NCBI RefSeq assembly: GCF_001541225.1
Contig: NZ_LMTS01000173.1
Span: 28,316 to 92,315, forward strand
Source of the DNA: Variovorax sp. WDL1
Lineage (GTDB): Bacteria; Pseudomonadota; Gammaproteobacteria; Burkholderiales; Burkholderiaceae_C
Direction: 5' to 3'
Length of the DNA stretch: 64,000 nt
The position numbers and the translations under genes are program-made. How positions within the stretch are numbered: position 1 is the stretch's first letter; each line of letters opens with the position of its first letter. Positions 63,777 to 64,000 of the stretch are shown piece by piece. The notes beneath the pieces were generated by a model, which made no database searches, was not told the origin of the DNA, and was given only the letters and a program-made list of their open reading frames with translations.

Positions 63777-64000
63777 ATGAGACTCGAAGGCAAGACCGCG
63801 CTCGTCACCGCGGCCGGGCAGGGTATCGGCCACGCGAGCGCGCTCGCATTGGCCGCAGAGGGCGCGCAGGTCTGGGCGACCGACATCAACGAGGCGCTGC
63901 TGTCTCGCTTCGCTGGCGTGGCCAACATCACCGCCGCGAAGCTCGACGTGCTCGACAAGTCCGCGATCGACGGCTTCGCGAAGACGCTGCCCGCGCTCGA
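63777..64000 (+). CDS. Short-chain dehydrogenase, partial at window end
   Basis: The first 74 codons of an SDR: MRLEGKTALVTAAGQGIGHAS with the TGxxxGxG-like cofactor loop, and WATDINEALL with the Asp that favours NAD+. GAAGGA lies seven bases before the ATG. The sequence reads like 2-keto-3-deoxy-L-fuconate or similar sugar-acid dehydrogenases, which fits the divergent UxaA/TRAP operon. The gene continues beyond the window. Confidence 0.85.
   Translation, partial: MRLEGKTALVTAAGQGIGHASALALAAEGAQVWATDINEALLSRFAGVANITAAKLDVLDKSAIDGFAKTLPAL

Overview
The window is a GC-rich chromosomal segment, probably from a betaproteobacterium of the Comamonadaceae (Variovorax/Acidovorax-like). This is inferred from the codon usage, the two orphan Bug/TctC-type solute-binding proteins, and a dispersed hairpin repeat upstream of argB that resembles repeats of that family. 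I saw no rRNA, tRNA, CRISPR array, transposase or phage gene.

Region 1 (50-24526) is an envelope or extracellular polysaccharide locus. It encodes a GDP-L-fucose route: manC makes GDP-mannose, gmd makes the 4-keto-6-deoxy sugar, and fcl makes GDP-L-fucose. Around these lie nine glycosyltransferase genes, an FkbM methyltransferase, a two-gene ABC exporter (Wzm/Wzt type), a membrane O-acyltransferase with an SGNH domain, and a WecA/MraY-type initiating transferase. The left part is less GC-rich than the right, and neighbouring genes often overlap by an ATGA or GTGA. Several genes look recently rearranged: a duplicated GT4 flanks gmd, one copy is fused to a GT2 domain and cut short by an in-frame amber codon, and one roughly 220-residue module occurs in two otherwise unrelated proteins.

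Region 2 (24670-41293) is mostly core: argB, galE, slmA, a catalase, an EF-G-like GTPase, a LysE exporter, an AI-2E family protein, a two-component system, TerC and a universal stress protein. A lower-GC patch (about 25590-26946) interrupts it. That patch carries an orphan papain-like protein and an internally deleted nucleotidyltransferase-like remnant behind a palindrome. Other decay is visible: a frameshifted AraC regulator, a short universal-stress-protein remnant, and a glutamine-tract dehydrogenase.

Region 3 (41294-50429) holds two small catabolic clusters, each with an orphan TctC-type binding protein. The first is a Crp-like regulator, TctC, an amidohydrolase and a TauE/SafE transporter. 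The second is a GntR regulator divergent from a phosphosulfolactate-synthase-like protein, a LigI-like amidohydrolase, TctC and a 3-hydroxyisobutyrate-dehydrogenase-like protein. The substrate of the second cluster is not evident and it is the best candidate here for an undescribed pathway. A gene-poor, palindrome-containing stretch follows (50430-51162).

Region 4 (51163-64000) carries a flavin monooxygenase, a PAP2 phosphatase, a small lipoprotein, and a KaiC-like double ATPase translationally coupled to a cytoplasmic hybrid histidine kinase. It ends with a sugar-acid operon on the minus strand: a GntR regulator, a TRAP transporter (DctP, DctQ, DctM), a UxaA-type dehydratase and an Ldh2-type dehydrogenase. 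A palindromic operator candidate separates this operon from a divergent dehydrogenase gene that runs off the window.
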